Positions 11,905 through 23,365 of a stretch of 64,000 nt of DNA are shown one piece after another. Made by a program: the position numbers and the translations under genes. Below the pieces are notes generated by a model that did not search any database, was not told the origin of the DNA, and saw nothing but the letters and a program-made list of their open reading frames with translations. The stretch is taken from assembly GCF_963924675.1 (NCBI RefSeq), contig NC_089240.1, forward strand, positions 116,255,680 to 116,319,679, read 5' to 3'. Numbering within the stretch: position 1 is the first letter of the stretch; each line of letters begins with the position of its first letter. This DNA is from Phocoena phocoena. Lineage: Eukaryota; Chordata; Mammalia; Artiodactyla; Phocoenidae.

Positions 11905-12042
11905 AGAGGGAGAGATATGTTCACTATATCTTGATTGTGGTGATCATTTTGCAGGTGTATAATATCAAAACTATCAGATTGTATAACTGAAATATGGGCA
12001 GTTCACTGTATGTCAATTATACCTCAATAAATCTGTTAAAAT
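11905..12042 (+). repeat. Old L1 3' end fragment
   Basis: The plus strand shows the old L1 3' UTR end: 'gattgtggtgatcattttgc', 'cagattgtataactgaaata', then 'caattatacctcaataaat' at about 12014-12032. It ends near the AATAAA-like block and is not coding. Confidence 0.6.
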
Positions 12043-12300
12043 GTTTACTGGATGCTTCCTCTGTGCCAGGACAGTACTTGATACTGGAAAGACAGAGATA
12101 AATAAGACCTCACAATTTGCATCCTGTTTGGTTGAACCATATGAAATTGCTGTTGGTATATGTGAAAAAATCAACAAGTACTGGTAACGTTTCAACCTAA
12201 CATAAGTTAACAACTACAGTCACCATGAAATAGGCAATGTGAGTATTAATACCAATGTATAGATGAGGAGATTGGGGCTCACACAGATAAGGTGACTTAC
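12043..12300 (-). repeat. Probable L2/MIR remnants
   Basis: The first part (to about 12115) resembles the reverse complement of the L2 tail: 'cctctgtgccaggacagtac' then 'agagataaataagacctc'. The end (about 12250-12300) resembles antisense MIR ('atagatgaggagattgg'). The middle is unassigned. Confidence 0.4.
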
Positions 12301-12889
12301 CGGAGAATACTCCCCCTGGAATTTGCATGATTTAGCCACCCCTTGTCTGGGTTGTCTGGCCTGAGTATACTGAGAAGGCTAACCCATACAGGGCTGGACA
12401 TACGGACGGACCGTTGATCAGAGTTACAGAAGAGTAAACTCTGGGCATGAGGTTATTGTGGTTTCTATGTTCCAAGTGGCCCTCGTGGGTGCTACTCCTG
12501 AGATTCTGTTCTCCATGTTGACACTGGGCTCTTTGCTGAGGTAGTCTCTTGTGCTTGGGACTTGTGTGTGGGTCTCAGGAGCTTGCCTCCATTTCTTGCC
12601 ACATCACATAGTTTTTGGTGCTTTGGTTTCTACTCATCACCTGCTTTTTTACTCTATTTCCAAATGAACTGTCTTAGCCTCTGACTTTGATTTTTCAATG
12701 GCCCAACTATAGTTTTCCTGCCCAATAGTGAATATTACCCCCTCTAGTTAGAAACAGTGCCTTCAAGATCAGGGGCTAGAGGGTCCTCAAGACATTGCAA
12801 TGTAATGACTATTCGTTAAATATTTTTTGAGTTCATGAAATGATTCTTTCCATCAGTGGATATTTATTATCTATTCTTATTGAGTTACT
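12301..12889. other. Unassigned sequence
   Basis: No gene or repeat recognised. Confidence 0.4.
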
Positions 12890-13030
12890 TTACATAGAAT
12901 GGGGACAACGATAACCCCGTAATTCACGGAGCTGATACAAGCATTAAATAAGACAATCTATGCAGACAACTTAGAACAGTGCCTGGTGCATAGTTAAGAG
13001 TCAATAACATTAGCTAATATTACTATACAC
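12890..13030 (+). repeat. MIR SINE 3' half
   Basis: 'gaatggggacaacgataacc', then 'cttagaacagtgcctggtgc' and 'agagtcaataacattagc' follow the plus-strand MIR consensus. Confidence 0.7.
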
Positions 13031-13084
13031 ACAGTATTTATATTAAATGGTCAGTCCATGGGTACAGGTTGGGGTGGAATAGGA

Positions 13085-13480
13085 TTAAGGACACAACAGA
13101 GATGAATAGCACAAAGCTACTGCCTGCAAGGAACTTGCAATCTTATCATCTGATTTTAGTATAAAGGTACAATATGATTATTCAAATTTAAAAATAAAGT
13201 ATAGTAGAGGAAAGGTGAAATTCCAAGTTAGGAATAGGGGATTAGGGACAACCTCATGGAGAGTATGGCATTTGAAGAGGGCCCTGAAGGACAAGACAGC
13301 CTTTGACCTGAGAGACGGGTAGAAATGGAGAGGGTATGAAGGGCAAAGGGAACCACATGGGCAAAGGCACAGTGGTAGGAAAGTGTTCCTGGGCATCTGG
13401 AGGAAAGACAAAATAGGTAGCGTAGGAGGTGAAGCTATAGAGGCAAGCTAAGGCCATATTTCCAGTGGATTTTAGTGCGG
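13085..13480 (-). repeat. L2 LINE fragment
   Basis: The plus strand resembles the reverse complement of the L2 3' UTR: 'ggcatttgaagagggccctg' and 'catgggcaaaggcacagtgg' in the expected order. Diverged, with no open frame of note. Confidence 0.55.
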
Positions 13481-13849
13481 AGGCACAAGTACCTGTCAAG
13501 GTCACTTTGTCCCTTTGGAGTCCAGTGTTAAGTGCAGCTGGGTGTTTGTTGCAACTAGTGCTGAAACTGATTCAGAAGCTAACCGTGATGAGTAGCCCTA
13601 AAATGTGCTTGTTTTTGAACCACGTGATAAGATGCTGTGAGAAGAACGCAGCATCACTTGTGCGGTATTGCTGCCAAATATGTACAGCTCGAATCTAATA
13701 ATGAGGAAACATCAGACAAACTCAAAAGGAAAGGCATTCTATAAATATAATAACTAGCTGGAAATATTCAAAAGTGACAAGATCTAGAAAGTCAAAGAGA
13801 TTGAGGGGCTGTATAGGAAGGAGACTAGAAAGACGTAACAACTAAATAT
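13481..13849. other. Unassigned sequence
   Basis: Nothing recognised. The short open frame at 13465-13698 has no domain. Confidence 0.4.
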
Positions 13850-14180
13850 AACACACGGTTGTGAACTGGATCCTTTTACTATAAAGGACATTATTGGGAC
13901 AATTAGTGAAGCTTGGATGGGATCCAAGGATTAGACTATAGTCATGCATCAGTATTAATTTCCCATATTTCCAATATTAATTTTGATGGTCACATTGCAG
14001 TTTTATAGGAGAATGCCCTTGTTTCTAAGAAATAGTAAAGTATTTGATGGAAATGGGGCATCAGTATGGCAATTTGCTTTTAAATGATTCAGGGAAGAAA
14101 AAAACTCTTGTACTATATTTACTGTATGTAAGACTTTTCTGTAAGTTTGAGATTGCTTCAAAAATATGTATAAAATTACT
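13850..14180 (+). repeat. Old L1 3' UTR fragment
   Basis: The plus strand follows an old L1 3' end: 'attattgggacaattagtga', 'ataggagaatgcccttg', 'ggcaatttgcttttaaatg' and 'ttttctgtaagtttgag', with the degraded A-rich end near 14160-14180. Confidence 0.65.
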
Positions 14181-15034
14181 AAAATAGATTCCACAGGGGA
14201 AAAATAAGATTAAAATAAAGTTAGCAAGTTGTCTTTTAAAAAAAAACGCTGTCGACTGCCTGCCGTGGTTTCCTGAAGAAGGCCCCTTAGACTGCTAGCC
14301 ATCTGTGTGTAGGATGTGGTCCAGGAGGCCTGCAAGGCGGAGACTGCCATGCCTTTTGAGGGACCTCACAGAGAGAAGCAGTATCTGGGAATGGTCTTCT
14401 GCTTTGGACCCTTCAGTCATATATTGTGAGCTTTGGCCCCCTCTCCTTGCTGTATGAAATAGAGGGCAGAGAGAAATTAAAATGTGGCCCAATCAGAATT
14501 TGCTAATTGACACATGGGCTGCTCTGCTTTTTCTTGTAAGAAACATTAGCAGGTGTATTTATGCCCTACCTTATACGTTTTGATAAGCCCTATGGGAACC
14601 TAGAAAATAATTTATCATGCCTCTCCTCTTTACCCCAGCATAATAAGAAACAAGCTCTGGATCAATAGTTGAAGTGCGCAGGGACCACCTACTTAAAGTG
14701 AGGTTTCAGCAGGCTAAATTCCTCTTTGAGCACCGTTAGGGATTGTCCGTGTCTTCAAAACCTGTCACAAAGGAAATAAAGTTTAGAACATTGTCAGTCC
14801 CCACTTTATACCTCAATCACTACCATAGTCTCTGCCACCACCACTATTACCACAACTACAACCTGCCATCCAAACACTGGCGGCATCTTTCTCAAAAGCC
14901 CAAGACGTGTGCTCCCTTGCCCAGTTGGCTGAAACCCCTCCTGCTATCCAGCCTGTGTAGTTCCAAGGGCCAATGAGTCAATCCCTCAGCCAGCTGCCTG
15001 TTGAGCACTTTGAATAATTTATGCTAACATTTCT
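14181..15034. other. Unassigned sequence
   Basis: No gene or repeat family named. A short CAC/ACC-rich simple stretch lies at about 14835-14870. Confidence 0.4.
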
Positions 15035-15300
15035 TTTGTGCTTACTGTATGCCAGGCACCATGCTATGTGCCTTATGTGTATTAGTCCATTTGATTGTCA
15101 TAAAATCTTATTAGGCGGGTGCTACTTTTATTCTAAATTTTATAGATGAGGATGCTGAGATTTGGAGAAGGAAAGTGACTTGCTCAATGTCACATACACG
15201 CCTCTTAAGTTGTAGAGCTGGGATTTGATCCCAGATTGATTTGACCCCAAAGCCAATCAATCTCTTGGTCACTTTGCTATATTGTCTCTCAGGCCACTTG
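15035..15300 (-). repeat. MIR SINE, near full length
   Basis: The plus strand reads the full reverse complement of MIR: 'actgtatgccaggcacc', 'aggcgggtgctacttttatt', 'atagatgaggatgctgag', 'gacttgctcaatgtcac', then 'gagctgggatttgatccc'. It lies back to back with a plus-strand MIR that starts near 15350. Confidence 0.8.
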
Positions 15301-15349
15301 GTCATACCAACTAAATTATGTACAGATGTCAACACCTCAGTCTAACTCA

Positions 15350-15562
15350 GATTTTAGAGCCAGACTGTCACCTGTGAGTGAGACCTTGGGCAAGATACTT
15401 TAAGTCTTTGTGCCTCAATGTCCTCACCTGCAAAACGGGGATAACATTACCTACCTCTTAGGTGGTAGCAAGGATTAAATTGAGTTAATGTAGGTAAAGC
15501 ACATTTAGAACAACACCTGGCACATGGTAAGTACAGAATGGTTAGTATTATTATTTAAATCC
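15350..15562 (+). repeat. MIR SINE, near full length
   Basis: 'agagccagactgtcacc', 'gaccttgggcaagatac', 'gcctcaatgtcctcacctgc', 'cacctggcacatggtaag' and a terminal 'gttagtattattattt' follow the MIR consensus. It is opposite in strand to the MIR just upstream. Confidence 0.8.
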
Positions 15563-16059
15563 GAATGTGCCATGGGGAATACTGTGTCCCCTGAAACAAT
15601 ATCCGGATGATGCTATAGCCTAACAAACTATGGTAATCCCAGTAGGCAGAGATTATTTTTTGCTCTAACATCAGCATAATATATTTAGGAGTTCTGCTCT
15701 AGTCACTGTCTGTCTCCTATATAAATAGAGAAACTTTGTTTTTCCCTGTAAATCTCTTAATCCACAAGTATTATGGAGAAACTACTAGCTGTTTTAGCAC
15801 TGTCTTCAAAGAACCAACAGTCCAGTGGAAGAGACTAGCGCGGGACAGAGATGTAAGAGTTCGGCAGACAGGAAAGAGGTGAATTGGAATCGATGTTCAC
15901 ATCTAAGCCAATTGATGAGAATATTCACTCCTAAAGCATGCCGCAGAGCTGTCTGTTTGCATGTTCACCAAAGCCAGAGTCAGTCTAGCCTAGTGGGCAT
16001 TGGGGCAAATGTCACCTAGTCGCCCAGCAATTCCCTATTTACTCTCCCAACTGTTTCCT
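15563..16059. other. Unassigned sequence
   Basis: No recognised feature. Confidence 0.4.
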
Positions 16060-16285
16060 ACCCAGCTACCTTCACTGCTTATCTCCTTAGCCTGTGTTTT
16101 TTTTCTTAACAGCGTTTATTACTATCTGACTGGACCATATATATTTACTCATTTTGTCCTTGTCCGTCTCTCCCACTGGATTCTCTGCTCCTTGACAGTG
16201 GGAACTTTGTTGTCTTCACTGCTCAATCCCCGGGCCCCACAAGAGTGCCTAGCTCACAAAATATTCTTTGGGACAAAGGAATAAA
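16060..16285 (+). repeat. L2 LINE 3' end
   Basis: The plus strand follows the L2 tail: 'gcgtttattactatctgac', 'ctcccactggattctctgc', 'cagtgggaactttgttgtc' and 'agagtgcctagctcacaaa'. Confidence 0.65.
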
Positions 16286-16359
16286 CCCTCACCAGACCTG
16301 CTGTCTCCAGCTTTCTCCTTTGTTCTAAAGCCAGGCTGCCCCCACTGCTGCTGCAGGTA

Positions 16360-16555
16360 ATAATAAAAGTTACTGTTTACTAAGACTTCCTACGGGCCAG
16401 GCTACGTAATGTGCTCCACACAGCCACCCCGAGGAAATCAAGAATGTTATTCTTTCCAGCTTACCAATGCAGCAACTAAGGCCTAAAGACATTGTGTACC
16501 TTGTCCAGGTCCACATACTTAAGAAGTGACTGACTTCCAATAAGGGTTGACCTTA
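16360..16555 (-). repeat. MIR SINE
   Basis: The plus strand holds a diverged reverse complement of MIR, from 'tttactaagacttcctacgg' to 'ccttgtccaggtccacatac'. Confidence 0.6.
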
Positions 16556-16603
16556 TGCTCTCTGGCTTTAATCTAGCAGTATTGGGACATGGCCAAAATT
16601 TGA

Positions 16604-16732
16604 CTCTTTTTTTTTTTTTTTGGCTGCCCCATGCGGCTTGTGGGATTTTAGTTCCCCGACCAGGGACTGAACCCGCACCCTTGGCAGTGAGAGAGTGGAG
16701 TCCTAACCACTGGACAACCAGGAAATTCCCGA
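16604..16732 (-). mobile_element. Short tRNA-Glu-derived SINE (CHR/Bov-tA-like)
   Basis: On the minus strand the element reads 'gggaatttcctggttgtcc' through a tRNA-like head to a short body ending before a run of T (A tail in sense) at about 16606-16620. A TSD of 17 bases with two mismatches flanks it (16587-16603 and 16733-16749). It is shorter and older than the CpG-rich SINEs elsewhere in the window. Confidence 0.85.
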
Positions 16733-16816
16733 ACATGCCCAGAATTTGAAGCAGAGAAGTAGAACCCTAAAGAGGCAGGAGTGGTGGAAGGGTGGATGTG
16801 AGAGTCAGTGGGTAGG

Positions 16817-17256
16817 TGTGATGGGTTGAATTATGCCCTGCCCCCCTCCCAAATTCACATGATGACGTCCTAACCTCAGTACTTTAGAATGTGACCTACG
16901 TGTAAATAAGGTTGTTGGAAAAGTAATTGCTTCTGATGAGGTTATACTGAGGTGAGGTGGAGCCTAAATCCAGTATGACTGCTGTTCTGATGAAAAGGGG
17001 AAATCTGGACACACACACACAAGGAGAATGCGCTGTGAAGATGAAAGCAGAGACTGGAGCGATTGCCAGCAAACCACCACAGACTAGGAGAGAGGTGTGG
17101 AATAGATGTCTTCCCCGCAGTTCTCAGAAAGTACCAACCCTGCCCATACCTTGATCTCAGACACCTAGCCTCCAGAGCTATGAAGCAATACATTTCTGTT
17201 GTTTAAGCCACGCAGCTTGTGACATTTTGTTACGGCAGTCCTAACAAATTAATACA
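16817..17256 (+). mobile_element. MLT1-type LTR (ERVL-MaLR), apparently solo
   Basis: A 440-base unit starts 'tgtgatgggttgaatt' and ends 'cctaacaaattaataca' (TG...CA). Internal blocks 'ctccagagctatgaagcaat' and 'tttaagccacgcagcttg' are typical of MLT1 LTRs of ancient endogenous retrovirus-like elements. No internal coding region is attached. Non-coding and long inactive. Confidence 0.8.
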
Positions 17257-18118
17257 GTAGGAGTAGGCAAGGAGAAGACTGAAAGAGAGAGAGGAAAAAA
17301 CTCTCACAGCGCCTGGTGGGCGTTCTTGCTCGTATTCCGTCCTTGCCTCTTCTACCTTCACCCACAACCCAGTCTGGCATTCTGAAGACGTAGCTTTCTT
17401 CTGGCAAGACCCTGGCAAGCCTTCTGAAGGAACTAGTGATTTCCTAGGAGATGAAAGCGAGCTTCCTGGTTGTCCTTGTTAACTCTGTTAACCAGGCCCA
17501 CAAAGTGGGTCATAGTGCGCAGACAGCCACTTAGAAATTTCACTGCTCCTTGCAAAGAAATCTACAGAGACTTCAAGGCTCTGTGGCCTCTCCAAGGCCA
17601 ATGTTGCCCTGAACTATCCCAGATCTTTGTATGAACGTAAGCTTTAGAAAATCCCATGAAGATAGCTCCCTCATAATTCACAAGTTGGTGGCCCTGCTTG
17701 ATGGGAAAAGTTGGAAACAGGACGTTCAGGAGGAAGATACATCCCTAATATCTGCAGCGTCTACTGCGGGATATTGATTCCATTGTCCTTTAACCCGCTG
17801 GCACTGGGTTGATAGTATATTACTGGTAAATGAAGAGAAAATCCTGCCAGGAATTGTTAAATGGTTGCAAGTCACTATAACAAATCGTTTCACAGTAAAA
17901 ATAGTGAGGGCTCAAGACTGATTTCAAAAAGAATGGCAAGAAAAAATGTTTCTCTCCATCCCAGGCCCAATACCCATCCCCACAAACCTACTCAGGGAAT
18001 TTCAGTAACGTGTAGTCTCCTTCCAAGCCCCAGAAATTTCTGTATCGGACAGAAATTCCCTGTCATGACAAAAGGAACCTTTCCTCATGAGTGGGGTAAG
18101 TGTTTGATTTCTATAACA
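17257..18118. other. Unassigned sequence
   Basis: No gene or repeat recognised. The open frame at 17861-18163 (100 residues) shows no known domain. Confidence 0.4.
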
Positions 18119-18292
18119 CGGTGGTCAGCAAACTTTTTCTGTAAAGGGTCAGACAGTAAATAATTTAGGCTTTGAGGGCCGTCACTGCTGCAACTGCTCA
18201 GTCGTGCTGTTGTTGTGTGAAAGTGGCCACAGATCACACACAGAAATGAATGGCTCTGGTTATGTGCCAATAAAACTTTATTTAAAAAAATA

Positions 18293-18848
18293 TCTTCCTA
18301 GTAGAACATGCTCTACTAGATGGTTTCCATCTTGGGTATGGCACTTGGACATAGAGTACCAGTCAAAACTTTGGGGAGAGTTTTATATACCATCCTAAGC
18401 ATGTGGACTTTGGAGTCAGAACTACTGACTTCAAATCCTGGCTATACCACCATTTGTCATATGGTTTGGGGGAAATTACTTAACTTCTGAGCCTTAGTTT
18501 CCTTAGCTATAAAGTGAGGCTTATTAAGGTCTAATTCTCAGGACTGTTGTGAAGATGATAGCAGATAATATACACAAAGCATGCTGCATGGGACCCGGCA
18601 CATGGCAGATATTCAGTAAATGTTAGTTTCCTCTCTGTTCCCCCTTCCTAAGTATGAACTTAACTTGAGGGGGACAAAAAATTGTCTGTGAAATACTCTT
18701 CTATGATTAGAATAATAATGTTATAACTTCAAAAAGATGAAACTATTTCTCTCACTTTTGGAGAAGAAAAAAATAGTACCTGTCAAATCTCAAATACAGT
18801 TACAATAAAGCCTTTATAAAAGAATTTTCCAAATCTTAAAAAAAAAAA
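18293..18848 (+). pseudogene. Retrocopied transcript fragment with its own poly(A) tail, inside the hAT element
   Basis: The insert ends with AATAAA at 18804-18809 followed 28 bases later by a run of 18 A (18838-18855), the layout of a cleaved and polyadenylated RNA. A 9-base A-rich TSD (aaaaaaata at 18284-18292 and 18849-18857) bounds it, although this lies in an A run and is weak on its own. The body includes a plus-strand MIR (about 18395-18625), as expected for a 3' UTR or non-coding RNA. No open frame marks a parent gene, and I do not recognise the source. Confidence 0.55.
18395..18625 (+). repeat. MIR SINE within the retrocopy
   Basis: 'gtggactttggagtcagaac', 'acttctgagccttagtttcc', 'ggacccggcacatggcag' and 'attcagtaaatgttag' follow MIR. 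It sits in a younger insert, so it was probably carried in as part of the transcript. Confidence 0.75.
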
Positions 18849-18904
18849 AAAAAAATAGGCAGGGGCCAGATTTGGCCTATAGACCATAGTTTGCCGACCC
18901 CTGG

Positions 18905-20059
18905 TGTATAGCACAAAAAGACTAGAACTTTGCTGCCAGTAGAAACAGTGCTCCTTTTTCCAAAGTTTTGGTGTCCAGCTGTTTCCTGAGAAGTGTCATC
19001 TCAGGGCTCACATTCTTTTGCATCGCTGTCATGAAACAGAAGAGGGAAATGAATGAATCTATCTCCTTATTCCTTTTAGGGCTCCATATTGCCAACACTG
19101 AACTAAAGTGATGCCAACCTGTGACCCTTTAATTTCTTCCCCTAGACTTTATCAGCTCATAAATTTTGTGATAAAGAACAAAGAAGAAATTGCCTTGCAG
19201 AATGTCTCCTTCAGTGATGAAATGGCATCGATAGAAGAGTGCTAGACTTTGTCTAGAGCCCTGGCTTTTTGTCCCCGTCTCTGCCCCTGACAAGCCCAGT
19301 GACCCCTCACAAGTCATTTCATCTTTCTAGTGTGACAGCTCCTCCCCTTCCTACTTTATGGGATTGTCACGAGAATAAACTAAAAAGACCACAATAACAG
19401 ACATGAAAGCATTTTACAAAAAACTTAAATTGTCACAGATCTATTTGTCCAAGGAAGCAGGAGGATGAGAGGGGTGCTTTTCTGCATAGATGGAAATGGT
19501 ACAACTAAAATAGAACCCTGAACCCTTGTGATGTAGAGGGACCAGGACAGGAGAGGGCAAAGGGCTGCACGTGAAGCTGCGGCAGTTTCAAGCCTTCCCA
19601 TTAGACTGGCTGGCTGTTGTGTCATTTATATCTGGATTCCTTTCACTTTTGGTTGTTTCCCAGCAAGTCTGTTGGAAAGAGCAGGTGCTCATTATTGAAT
19701 TCCCTTGTTTATTTTTCCCCCAAATCTATTAAATCAGTACCAAACACCTAGAATTCTCTGACACTAAAGCAAGTGATTTATTTACCTATAGCTGTCTATT
19801 GCATCTGGCTTTGATAGGCTTTACTTCTATGTGCTAAAAACACAGAGCCCTTTAAAAGTTTGATTTTATTGCAAAAAGGAAGACAGCTGTATAGGGGAAC
19901 CTGGATGGGAGTAAAGGAGAGCAACTCTCTGGCTGACAAGTCTAAATGTCAGTGCTTTTTTCAAGTGCATCAAAACATATAGAATCCAGGTGTGGACCAA
20001 GAGGCCAGACTTTCATAAATCCTTATAGGGAACTTTGTTTGGGTTTAAGCCTAGGGTGG
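18905..20059. other. Unassigned sequence
   Basis: About 1.15 kb with nothing recognised. Confidence 0.4.
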
Positions 20060-20215
20060 GAGATTAGGTGTAGAGGAAAGAGCGGTGGGATCAGGAACCC
20101 TGATTTAAGTCTGGGTTCTGCCACTAACTTGCTGTGTGATTTTAGCTAAGTTACTCAGTCACTCTTGACCAGTGTCTTCTCGTTTGTAAAGTGAAGAGAT
20201 TTTAATTTTAAGACT
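20060..20215 (+). repeat. MIR SINE fragment
   Basis: 'gtctgggttctgccactaac' and 'ttgctgtgtgattttagc' match the MIR core on the plus strand. Confidence 0.7.
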
Positions 20216-20294
20216 CCTTTTCCCACCCACTCTCTAGGAATTAAGGATTCAGTCACCATGGTGCATAAACCAATAGTGCCTACTATGGATCTCA

Positions 20295-20420
20295 TCATTC
20301 ATTTGTTCAGGAAACATTTATTGAGATGCTACCGTGAGCTAGGCACTGAGAGTATAATGATAGACAAAGACAGACTCTGATCCATCCCCTCTTGTATCCC
20401 ATGGAGTAGAGACGATCTCT
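20295..20420 (-). repeat. L2 LINE 3' end
   Basis: 'cattcatttgttcaggaaac', 'atttattgagatgctaccg' and 'gctaggcactgagagtataa' are the reverse complement of the L2 tail. Confidence 0.65.
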
Positions 20421-20479
20421 CTCCTCCCTCCTTTGAATCAGAGAAGCAGAAGGGCTTTGATACGATCATTGTTCAATTG

Positions 20480-20610
20480 CTATTTTATTTTATTTTATTA
20501 TCTTTCACATTATTTTATTTTTTAATTTTTATTGGAGTATAGTTGCTTTATAATGTTGTGTTAATTTCTGCTGTACAACAAAGTGAATCAGCTATATGTA
20601 TACATATATC
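20480..20610 (-). mobile_element. Severely truncated L1 3' end, antisense
   Basis: The plus strand begins with a T/TA-rich tail (20480-20530), then 'tattggagtatagttgc', 'aatgttgtgttaatttctgc' and 'tgtacaacaaagtgaatcag', the antisense of the cetartiodactyl L1 3' terminus. Only about 130 bases are present. The flanks suggest a short, imperfect TSD (tcaatt). Confidence 0.75.
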
Positions 20611-21134
20611 AATTATTTTAGCCCATTCTTTGGAATAGCACAAATTTTACCCAAGTCTTAACACAATCTTGACCTGACCTAGAAACAGATTCTGCTATGG
20701 TAGTGAACACATAGTTTGACTATGCACGTGGAAGATATTTTTTGACTTAAGGCTTATTGGAGGCTGGTTTCCAGTTTGGCGCCAGAGTTGCCAAGCTTTT
20801 AGACCTTGTCTGTTCAGCGACTCTGGTTAGCCCTGTAACCTCACCAGTGGCCTTGAGCCCAACTAGCTCTACCTGTGGACTGGGCCATGGGGGGCTGGAC
20901 TGGATAGAGGAAAAAGCAGCTTGAACAGGCTCTCCAGAGAAAAAGACAAACCCAGAGCTCCAGAAAGCATAGGATGTGAAAGAAATGGGTAGGATAGCAC
21001 AGAAGTGTTTAAAAGGGCTGGAATGACTAGGAAGAATAGGTAAGGGACAGGAAGAAGGAAAAGTTGGGCACAGTTTTCTGGGCTCATAATAGACAAGCAG
21101 AGCCATGCTGGGGCTACTATATAGCTGTGAAAGT

Positions 21135-21560
21135 TAAATATTCACCCACTGACATTTATCTGCTGAGCGCCTAATAGGTACTTTGCTAGATTCTGGAGAT
21201 GCAGAGGTAAATTAAGACTTCATCCATGCTCTCAGAGAGCTCATGGTCCACTGAAGGAGGCAAATGAACAAATGGCCAATTAGAATACAGACCTGAACTA
21301 GGTGAGGACAGTGTTCTAGTCTGCTTCATTCACTGCTGTTTCCTTAGCTTAGTATATAAACCTGGGACAAGACTTTGTTGTAGACCAGATGATGGCTCAG
21401 AGAAAGAGGGAAGTGGAAGAATCAAAGAGATATTAAGGAGAGAGACTAGACCACGTTTGATGATGAATTGGAGTTAAGGGCAGAGGGAAGATTCAAGGAT
21501 GACCTTCAGCCCTCTGACTAGGACAATTAAGTGGACGGTGATGCCATTCCCTGAGAGGTG
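21135..21560 (-). repeat. L2 LINE fragment
   Basis: Antisense L2 tail blocks at 21150-21240 ('tgagcgcctaataggtac', 'cagagagctcatggtccac') are followed by more upstream L2 sequence ('attcaaggatgaccttcagc', 'aattaagtggacggtgatgc'). Confidence 0.6.
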
Positions 21561-22319
21561 AACCCAGAAGTTTGAGGCAAGTACAGAGACTGCTGAATAA
21601 GGATTGGGAGGCTGGTAAGTCATGACTTACTGTGAAGCTCCAGAGGCAGCCAAAGGAGCTGAATGTGGTACTGACCTTTCTGTTTCTAACTTCGTTTCTG
21701 CCCCAGGATGTCTGTTTGTGTGTCATATACTGAGAAAAAAAGAATTTGGATCATTTTGAAGAGTTAGTAGAAAGTGAGCATGGTCTGCAGTCTGACATGA
21801 TGAGAGTTAAACAGATGTGTGTTCAGTAAATGGTGTCTAGTCCCTCTGTCTTCAGGAATTCCAATGCTTGAGTAACATCCTGAGGTTTATGAAGGGATAA
21901 AAGAGAAAATCCACTCGGGGATATTTCACCTAATGTTGGTGATGTATCTCAGCTGATAGACGCGAGTATAGGGTTTGCCTTTCATCTACAAAGGACTACG
22001 ACCTCATGTGTGAGTCCCTGAAAATTTGAGATTATCATTCTCATAAAGGCTTCTTTTTAGCACTATTATGGCAATTAAGTTCAGGCAGAATGGAGCCACA
22101 TCCCCAAATATTATATCGGGCAGCAAGATGAAAAACGAGCACGTTACCAGAGAAAAGTGCTTCTGTCTGGAACTTCTTCTTGATGGTTTCCTTGGGGACA
22201 TAAGTTTGAGATTTTATTAGTTGAAACTGGCCATAATACAATACTTGGTATGTATTTATGTGTCTGTGGGGCAGGGGACCTGTACTGGCATATTTGACCT
22301 AGAAATTTTAGTAACAGAA
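21561..22319. other. Unassigned sequence
   Basis: No gene or repeat named in about 750 bases. Confidence 0.4.
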
Positions 22320-23132
22320 ATTAATTAATTAATTTATTTGAAGCATAGTTGATTTACAATATTGTGTTAGTTTCAGGTGTACAGCAAAGTGATTGAGTTA
22401 TATATATATTTTTCAGATTATTTTCCATTATAGGTTATTACAAGATACTGAATATAGTTCCCTGTGTTATACAGTAAATCCTTGTTACTTATCTATTTTA
22501 TATATAGTAGTTTGTATCTGTTAATTCCATACTCTTAATTTATCCTTCCCCCCTTTCCTTTCCCCTTTGGTAACCATAAGTTTGTTTCCTATGTCTGTGA
22601 ATCGGTTTCTGTTTTGTATATAGATTAATTTGCATTCTTTTTTAGATTCCGCATATAAGTGATATATGATATTTGTCTTTCTCTGCCTGACCTACTTCAC
22701 TTAGTGTGATAATCTCTAGGCCCATCCATGTTGCTGCAAATGGCAATATTTCACTCTTTTTTTATGGCTGTGATATTCCTTTGTATCAAGATGTATATAT
22801 ATACCACATCTTCTCAAACCAATCATCCGTTGATGGGCACTTGGGTTGTTTCCATGTCTTGACTATTGTAAATAGTGCTGCTGTGAACATTGGGGTGCAT
22901 GTGTCTTTTCAAATTTCCTGTTTTCCTGATGTGTTTTCATCTTTTCCGGATATATGCCCAAGAGTGGGGTTGCTCAATCACATGATAGCTGTACTTTTAG
23001 TTTTTTGAGGAACCTCCATACTGTTCTCCATAGTGGCTGCACCAATTTACATTCCCACCAACAGTGTAGGAGGGTTCCCTTTTCTCCACACCCCCACCAA
23101 CACTTGTTATTTGTTGTCTTTTTAGAAGTTTC
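22320..23132 (-). mobile_element. 5'-truncated L1, antisense, ORF2 C-terminal region plus 3' UTR
   Basis: From left to right the plus strand shows the antisense 3' terminus ('agttgatttacaatattgtg'), the 3' UTR and, from about 22700, the end of ORF2 ('ctaggcccatccatgttgc', 'gaggaacctccatactgttc', 'acattcccaccaacagtg'). An imperfect 15-base TSD lies at about 22310-22324 and 23133-23147. The copy is broken by stops and is dead. Confidence 0.88.
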
Positions 23133-23194
23133 AGCAACGGAATTTAAATTGGGGGTTTTGTACAAAGGCAACCTTCATGAGTGAGTTAAGTGTG

Positions 23195-23365
23195 GAAGGA
23201 GCATTGGACTGGAGTCAGAAAACCTCTACTCCAGTTTTATCCCTGTTGTTAACTAGCTGCACGACCTGAAGCAAGTCCTTTCCCTTTGATAGATCTGTTT
23301 CCTCAGCTCTAGAATAAGGGAGTTGGACTTAATGGGCTTAGTCTCTTTCAGCTCCACTGTTCTAG
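23195..23365 (+). repeat. MIR/MIR3 SINE
   Basis: 'gcattggactggagtcagaa', 'gttaactagctgcacgacc' and the 3' block 'gggagttggacttaatgggc' match the MIR3-type consensus. Confidence 0.6.

Larger units (their letters stand above)
18119..18904 (+). mobile_element. Non-autonomous hAT-type DNA transposon, split by an insertion
   Basis: The left half (18119-18292) begins 'cggtggtcagcaaactt' and the right half (18849-18904) ends 'gtttgccgacccctgg'. These are imperfect inverted termini of a common mammalian MER/hAT element. The halves are complementary parts of one consensus: 'caataaaactttatttaaaa' at the break on the left, and 'ggcaggggccagatttggcc' on the right. Possible 8-base TSDs (18111-18118 and about 18906-18913) match at 6 of 8. 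I cannot fix the family name. The two halves are separated by a 556-base retrocopy. Confidence 0.75.

Noticed and set aside
22706..23184. Plus-strand open frames of 100 and 76 residues
   Set aside because: Antisense readings of an L1 (22320-23132).
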